Below are positions 32,826 through 36,328 of a stretch of 36,328 nucleotides of DNA, in pieces. The translations under genes were made by a program, and so were the position numbers. Source of the DNA: a bacterium. Lineage in GTDB: Bacteria > Acidobacteriota > Terriglobia > Terriglobales > Acidobacteriaceae. How positions within the stretch are numbered: position 1 is the first letter of the stretch; every line of letters starts with the position of its first letter. The stretch lies in assembly GCA_026225095.1 (NCBI GenBank), contig JAMFSC010000057.1:1-36328 (forward strand). The letters are read 5' to 3'. Under the pieces are notes generated by a model that had not been told where the DNA came from, did not search any database, and was given only the letters and a program-made list of their open reading frames with translations.

Positions 32826-33707
32826 TCATCTCCAGTGCGTCAGGCCGTGACCGGCGAGCAGGTCGGCGGCGACGAAGAGAAAGAAGACGACGGAGATGAG
32901 GCCGTTCATGGTGAAGAAGGCTGCATTCATCCGGCCCAGGTCGGTGGGCGAGACAATCAGATGTTCGTAGAGCAGCAACGCAGCTACCACGACGAGACCG
33001 ACCCAGGTGACTGCGCCCAGATCGAAGAGACGGGTCAGCCAAAGAGACAGACCAAGCATCACCAGATGCAGCTCGCGGGCGAGGAAGAACGCTCCGTGGA
33101 CTCCAAGCGCAGCGGGCAGGCTCTTGAGGCCTACACGACGGTCGTGCTCGGCGTCCTGGCAGGCGTAGAGCAGGTCGAAGCCGCCGACCCAGCAGAGGAC
33201 GATAAGCGTCAGTACCAGGATCCGCAGGTCGAGCGTTCCCCGAACCGCGACCCAGGCTGCGGCCGGCGCGATTCCGAGCGCGAAGCCGAGAAAGAGGTGC
33301 GACCACCGTGTGACGCGCTTGGTATACGAGTACGAGAACAGGACGACTAACACAAGCGGAGCCAGCAGAAGCGTAAGACGGTTCAACTGGGCTGCGGCGA
33401 TGAGAAAGAGGAGCGCTGTAACCACCGTGAAGCCACCGACAAAGCCCTTCGACAGCAGACCGGCCGGGATCGCACGCATCTTCGTGCGTGGATTTTCGGC
33501 GTCGAGGTCAGCATCGGCCCAACGGTTGAAGGCCATGCCGGAGCAGCGCGCCAGGACCATGCAGACCACGATCCAGAAGAGTTTGGCAGGTTTGGGCCAT
33601 CCTCCCGCGGCGAGCATCGCACCGGTCAGGGCGAAGGGCAGGGCGAAGATGGAGTGTTCCCACCTGATCATCTCGAGAGTGGTTCCGACCTGACTCCAGA
33701 ACTTCAT
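32826..33707 (-). CDS. UbiA-family prenyltransferase (4-hydroxybenzoate polyprenyltransferase-like)
   Basis: A 293-residue integral membrane enzyme with about eight to nine hydrophobic helices. The first Asp-rich motif is NRWADADLDAENPRT (N61, D65, D67, D69) and the second is DAEHDRRVGLKSLP. It attaches a polyprenyl chain to an aromatic acid in quinone synthesis. In bacteria using the futalosine route, UbiA-like proteins (MqnP) prenylate a naphthoate; I cannot tell which this is. GAGGGAG lies five bases before the ATG. It converges with garR (7 bases apart). Upstream, TATAAT on the minus strand lies at 33851-33856, at the inner end of repeat B copy 4. Confidence 0.92.
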   Translation of the reverse strand: MKFWSQVGTTLEMIRWEHSIFALPFALTGAMLAAGGWPKPAKLFWIVVCMVLARCSGMAFNRWADADLDAENPRTKMRAIPAGLLSKGFVGGFTVVTALLFLIAAAQLNRLTLLLAPLVLVVLFSYSYTKRVTRWSHLFLGFALGIAPAAAWVAVRGTLDLRILVLTLIVLCWVGGFDLLYACQDAEHDRRVGLKSLPAALGVHGAFFLARELHLVMLGLSLWLTRLFDLGAVTWVGLVVVAALLLYEHLIVSPTDLGRMNAAFFTMNGLISVVFFLFVAADLLAGHGLTHWR

Positions 33708-33850
33708 TCGTGCTCCCTCGCGACCGTCTTCGACACTGCCCTGGGGGGCTATTGCCCGGCCATAAGTAAAATGTCAGATTTCAAAGGGCTTAACCATCCG
33801 AATGAAAAAGAGGCGTTCCTCGAACGGCCCTCAACCCATGTTTTGTTTCA

Positions 33851-33856
33851 ATTATA
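33851..33856 (-). promoter_or_regulatory. Candidate -10 at the end of repeat B copy 4
   Basis: A perfect TATAAT on the minus strand begins right where repeat B homology ends. It faces the UbiA gene 144 bases away. No good -35 is visible. Confidence 0.3.
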
Positions 33857-34202
33857 CCGTTCTCCTGAAGGGGTGGTTCGCCTCCCTATTCATCGCCAAG
33901 TGGTCAGACCACCTGGGTCGGAATTTCTAATAAAGTGGTATGAAATCGCCGTTTTTGCGAGTCTCCTGCATCCATGGTGTTCTAAAAGGGTTAGCGGGCA
34001 ACGATCGAAATTTCCCAATGTTTCACCAGAAGCTTTTCGTGCGCAGAATGTGGGCCGTTGCATGGAAAAACTGGACAGCGGCCGTTGATTCGAAAGTGGT
34101 CTGCTGTGGTGCGTTTATCGCGCGAATGAAGTCCGTCGGGGAACCCCCGAGCCGGTTCGCAGTCCGGCACGCGGGGTCTGGGGGCCGAGGCCGAGGCTCT
34201 TA
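33856..34202 (-). repeat. Repeat B, copy 4 (inverted relative to copy 3)
   Basis: The reverse complement aligns with copies 1 and 3 from about TAAGAGCCTCGG to GGAGAACGGT. It keeps TGGTCAGACCA at 33901-33911. Its inner end faces the UbiA gene. A single-base difference shifts the short frame that appears in copies 1 and 3, supporting a noncoding nature. Confidence 0.87.
33901..33911. promoter_or_regulatory. FadR/GntR-type operator-like palindrome in repeat B copy 4
   Basis: TGGTCAGACCA lies 194 bases upstream of the UbiA-family gene. With flanking bases it reads AAGTGGTCAGACCACCTG, the most symmetric of the four copies. Confidence 0.55.
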
Positions 34203-34254
34203 TGGGGCGGGCTTTCGGCCTTGAAAGTCACAGTGACCGGAAACCACAGCAACC

Positions 34255-34354
34255 AGAGAAATGACTAAAGCCGCGTTCCCAAGGAGATACTTACGGCGCG
34301 GCTGATCAGCTGAAGCCGCGCCCTTACGCAAAACGGAATTGCTTCAACAGCCCC
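34255..34354 (-). repeat. Extragenic repeat module C, copy 2
   Basis: The reverse complement (TGTTGAAGCAATTCCG, then GTAAGGGCGCGGCTTCAGC) aligns with 24006-24131. GCGGCTGATCAGCTGAAGCCGC can fold on itself. Confidence 0.55.
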
Positions 34355-34385
34355 TAAGGCGAGCCGAGTGATGGTGCACTCTGCC

Positions 34386-34450
34386 TTATACCGTGGCGCC
34401 CCGCCCTGGCGGCAGTGAGGCGTGTCGCGAAGGTGGGGCGCCCGGCTTTG
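34386..34450 (-). repeat. Extragenic repeat module A, copy 3
   Basis: GGCGCCCCGCC and GGTGGGGCGCC pair into an 11-bp stem with one wobble pair. The reverse complement matches the module A copies at 24195 and 30558, most closely the latter (GGGCGCCCCACCTTCGCGAC). Confidence 0.65.
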
Positions 34451-34454
34451 TGTC

Positions 34455-34488
34455 AACCGTGATCTGCTCTGAAGAGCAGATCACGGTT
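34455..34488. terminator. Perfect 16-bp palindrome at the kinase stop codon
   Basis: AACCGTGATCTGCTCT and its exact complement are separated by GA. The histidine kinase stop TGA (34481-34483) lies inside one arm. No T-run follows on either strand, so it may be a non-canonical terminator, an mRNA-stabilising hairpin or a protein-binding site. Confidence 0.45.
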
Positions 34489-36025
34489 CGGAGGCAAGGG
34501 CGAGAGCAGCTTGGCGATTTGAGCCGTGGTCGGTGGCGAGAGGAAGGTGGAGGATGATCTGGGCTCCTCCCTCGGGGCGGTTGGCCGCTGTGACGGTTCC
34601 GCCGTGGGCGCGAACGACGGCATCGACGAAGGCGAGTCCGAGGCCGTGACCCGAGGAGGCGTCGCTCTTAACCCGGCGCTCGAACATGTGGCCGTGCATC
34701 TCCGGGGCGAATCCGGGTCCGTCGTCTTCGACCGTCATGACCCCAAAGTCGTCCTCTCGGCGCAGGCGCATGGTGACAGTTGAGCCTGGCGGGAGGTGTT
34801 TGAGCTCGTTGTCGAAGAGGTTCGAGATCATGCGATGGACGAGCGCCGCGTCGCCGGAGATGGTGACGGGCTCGCCGCTGGAAAGCTGGATTCGGAGGCC
34901 GCGATCCGACATGGACGGCTCGTAGAGATCGATCATGACACGGATAAGCTCGTCGAGCTCGATAGGGATACGGCTGAGGCGGAGCGCGTCAGCCTTGGCC
35001 TCGGCGACATCGAGGGACTTGTTGAGGAACTCGGAGAGGCGGTCGAGCTCCTCGAGGACAGACACGATGGGCTCAGCCCGATTGGCGGCGATGCCGCTGG
35101 AGAGATAGACCTCGAGCTTGCCCCGGATGGCTGTGAGGGGGCTGCGCAGATCGTGCGCGAGGGAGTCGGTGATGGTGTGGAGCTGGTGCATGGAGCTCTC
35201 GATGCGCTCGAGCATGTGGTTGAGGGTAATGGCGAGCTGCGAGACCTCGTCGTTCCGCTGGGTGGTAGGGACGCGGCTGCTGAGATCGGATTCGGTGGTG
35301 AAGCCCGCCTGCCCGATGCGGGAGGCTGCCTCGGTGATCTCGCGGACGTGGCCCAGCATGCGGCGAGTGCTGTAGAAGACGATGGTGAAGCCGAGCAGCA
35401 CGATCAGGACCCAGAGGAGGACGAACCGTCCGCGCAGGGACCGGAGCACGCGCAGCTCGTCGCGTTCGGAGAGCCCGAGATAGACTCTTCCCCCATCCTG
35501 GGTGCGCAGCATGGCGACGCGGAAGGGGGTCTCGAAGCCCGCGATGCGGAGGTCCAGGGGACGATCGGGCACCATGCGCGTGGTCCGGATGGCGGCGAGA
35601 TTGGCTGCCCCGTTGCCTGCTCCGACCCACAGGGTCAGCGCGCCATCGGGGCCGGTCTGGAGGAAGAATACCGAGTCATTGCCGCGTTCGTCGTGGCCTT
35701 CTTCGCGCACATGGTTTGGAATCTCCTTGCTGGCGAGTTCGGCGACCTCTTCGACGACGGCGTTGTAGAGGGCTCCCTTGGGGGTGTGCTGGGCGACGTC
35801 GCCAAGCACCTCGACCTCTCCCGAGAGCCAGGCGTCGCTGCGCCGCTGGATATCATTGGCGACGAAGCGTTGGAGGAAGAGGAAGACGAGTGTGGTTCCG
35901 ACGGCGAAGGCGAGGGTGGCCCAGAGGGAGAGGCGCCAGGCGGCGCTGCGCATTGCGGGCTTGCGGCTGCTATCGGTCCTTGAGGACCTATCCGACTTTG
36001 AGGAATTATTTGTCTTTGAGGACAT
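34481..36025 (-). CDS. Membrane sensor histidine kinase
   Basis: About 514 residues from the ATG with GGAG six bases upstream; a GTG 12 bases earlier is in frame. Topology: a Ser-rich basic N-terminus, helix near 35-55 (LWATLAFAVGTTLVFLFL), a periplasmic sensor of about 150 residues, a second helix (FVLLWVLIVLLGFTIVFY), HAMP, then dimerisation and catalytic domains. The phosphorylated His is in DSLAHDLRSPLTAIRG. The ATP site has NLFDNELKHLPPG, DDGPGFA and GHGLGLAF. The layout resembles the CusS/EnvZ-type class; the signal is unknown. It overlaps the upstream regulator gene by 20 bases, so they form one operon. Confidence 0.94.
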   Translation of the reverse strand: MSSKTNNSSKSDRSSRTDSSRKPAMRSAAWRLSLWATLAFAVGTTLVFLFLQRFVANDIQRRSDAWLSGEVEVLGDVAQHTPKGALYNAVVEEVAELASKEIPNHVREEGHDERGNDSVFFLQTGPDGALTLWVGAGNGAANLAAIRTTRMVPDRPLDLRIAGFETPFRVAMLRTQDGGRVYLGLSERDELRVLRSLRGRFVLLWVLIVLLGFTIVFYSTRRMLGHVREITEAASRIGQAGFTTESDLSSRVPTTQRNDEVSQLAITLNHMLERIESSMHQLHTITDSLAHDLRSPLTAIRGKLEVYLSSGIAANRAEPIVSVLEELDRLSEFLNKSLDVAEAKADALRLSRIPIELDELIRVMIDLYEPSMSDRGLRIQLSSGEPVTISGDAALVHRMISNLFDNELKHLPPGSTVTMRLRREDDFGVMTVEDDGPGFAPEMHGHMFERRVKSDASSGHGLGLAFVDAVVRAHGGTVTAANRPEGGAQIILHLPLATDHGSNRQAALALASEP

Positions 36026-36328
36026 AACCCACTCCACGGAGCGTGCGAATGAGGGGCTTGCGTCCCTCGGTGTCTACCTTGCCACGGAGTCGGTAGATGT
36101 GGACGTCAACGACGTTGGTGTCGGGCTGGATGCGCATGCCCCAGACCTGGTCGAGGATCATGGATCGGGTGACGACGCGCCCGGCGTTGCGGCAGAGGTA
36201 TTCGAGCAGGACGAACTCCTGCGGTGTGAGGTTGAGGGTCTCGCCGCCTCGGGTGGCTTCGCGGCGGAGGAGATCGAGTTCAAGGTCGAGGATCTGGAGG
36301 CGGGTGGTTTCGCCGGAGGAGACAGTGG
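36006..36328 (-). CDS. OmpR/PhoB-type response regulator (C-terminal part, cut by window edge)
   Basis: Only the last 107 or so codons are in the window. They encode a winged-helix DNA-binding domain: GGETLNLTPQEFVLLEYLCR, then GRVVTRSMILDQVWG, then DTNVVDVHIYRLRGKVD and LIRTLRGVGYVLKD. The receiver domain lies beyond the window end. The stop TAA overlaps the kinase gene, so this is its cognate regulator. Confidence 0.93.
   Translation of the reverse strand, partial: TVSSGETTRLQILDLELDLLRREATRGGETLNLTPQEFVLLEYLCRNAGRVVTRSMILDQVWGMRIQPDTNVVDVHIYRLRGKVDTEGRKPLIRTLRGVGYVLKDK

Overview
The window is a GC-rich bacterial chromosome segment that most resembles soil Acidobacteriota of the family Acidobacteriaceae (Granulicella, Edaphobacter or Terriglobus type). 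The basis is the strong use of CTC, CCC, CGC and GCC codons, the many small exported proteins of unknown function, the tetratricopeptide and CRTAC1/ASPIC-UnbV pair, the fused alpha-beta dehydrogenase E1, the glycoside hydrolases, and gene-poor patches filled with short palindromic repeats. This is inference from content, not a database match. No rRNA, tRNA, CRISPR array, prophage or complete insertion sequence was seen.

Layout. 1-367 is a copy of a repeat of about 345 bp (called B here) that carries a FadR/GntR-type palindrome. 365-3548 (minus) holds a fused 2-oxoacid dehydrogenase E1 and two tandem paralogous small exported proteins; 3706-4635 (plus) is an MscS channel. A second, inverted B copy follows at 4668-4956. 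4953-9364 (minus) holds a DUF255 thioredoxin-fold protein and a TolC-like outer membrane protein. 9677-18133 (plus) holds truA, an M20 peptidase, TPR proteins, a SnoaL-like protein, a LacI-family regulator and a CRTAC1-type beta-propeller protein. 18215-24006 is a carbohydrate and hydrolase section: a GH3 beta-glucosidase, a convergent GH30 enzyme and a divergent amidohydrolase. 24007-25056 is a repeat mosaic plus a small Gly/Tyr-rich exported protein. 25217-29364 (plus) holds an LprI/DUF1311 protein, a TPR protein, two helical exported proteins and a SprT-like metalloprotein.

29361-32818 is a small metabolic module. A glycerate kinase diverges from a GarL-like aldolase and a tartronate semialdehyde reductase. 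Together they would turn the 2-keto-3-deoxy-aldarate intermediate of glucarate/galactarate breakdown into pyruvate and 2-phosphoglycerate. The divergent control region contains the third B copy and, just beyond it, a separate perfect 22-bp palindrome. A UbiA prenyltransferase follows (minus), then a fourth, inverted B copy. The window ends with a two-component system (minus, regulator cut by the window edge).

The most unusual observation is repeat B. Four long copies form two inverted pairs, all keep an 11-bp core of the form TGGTCWGACCA, and their boundaries lie very close to genes. One internally deleted copy and one degenerate fragment that runs into a gene promoter are also present. This may be a dispersed element that spreads a regulator-binding site. 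A second regulatory lead is a 14-bp palindrome shared, with 12 of 14 bases identical, upstream of the GH3 gene and in the GH30/amidohydrolase divergent region.
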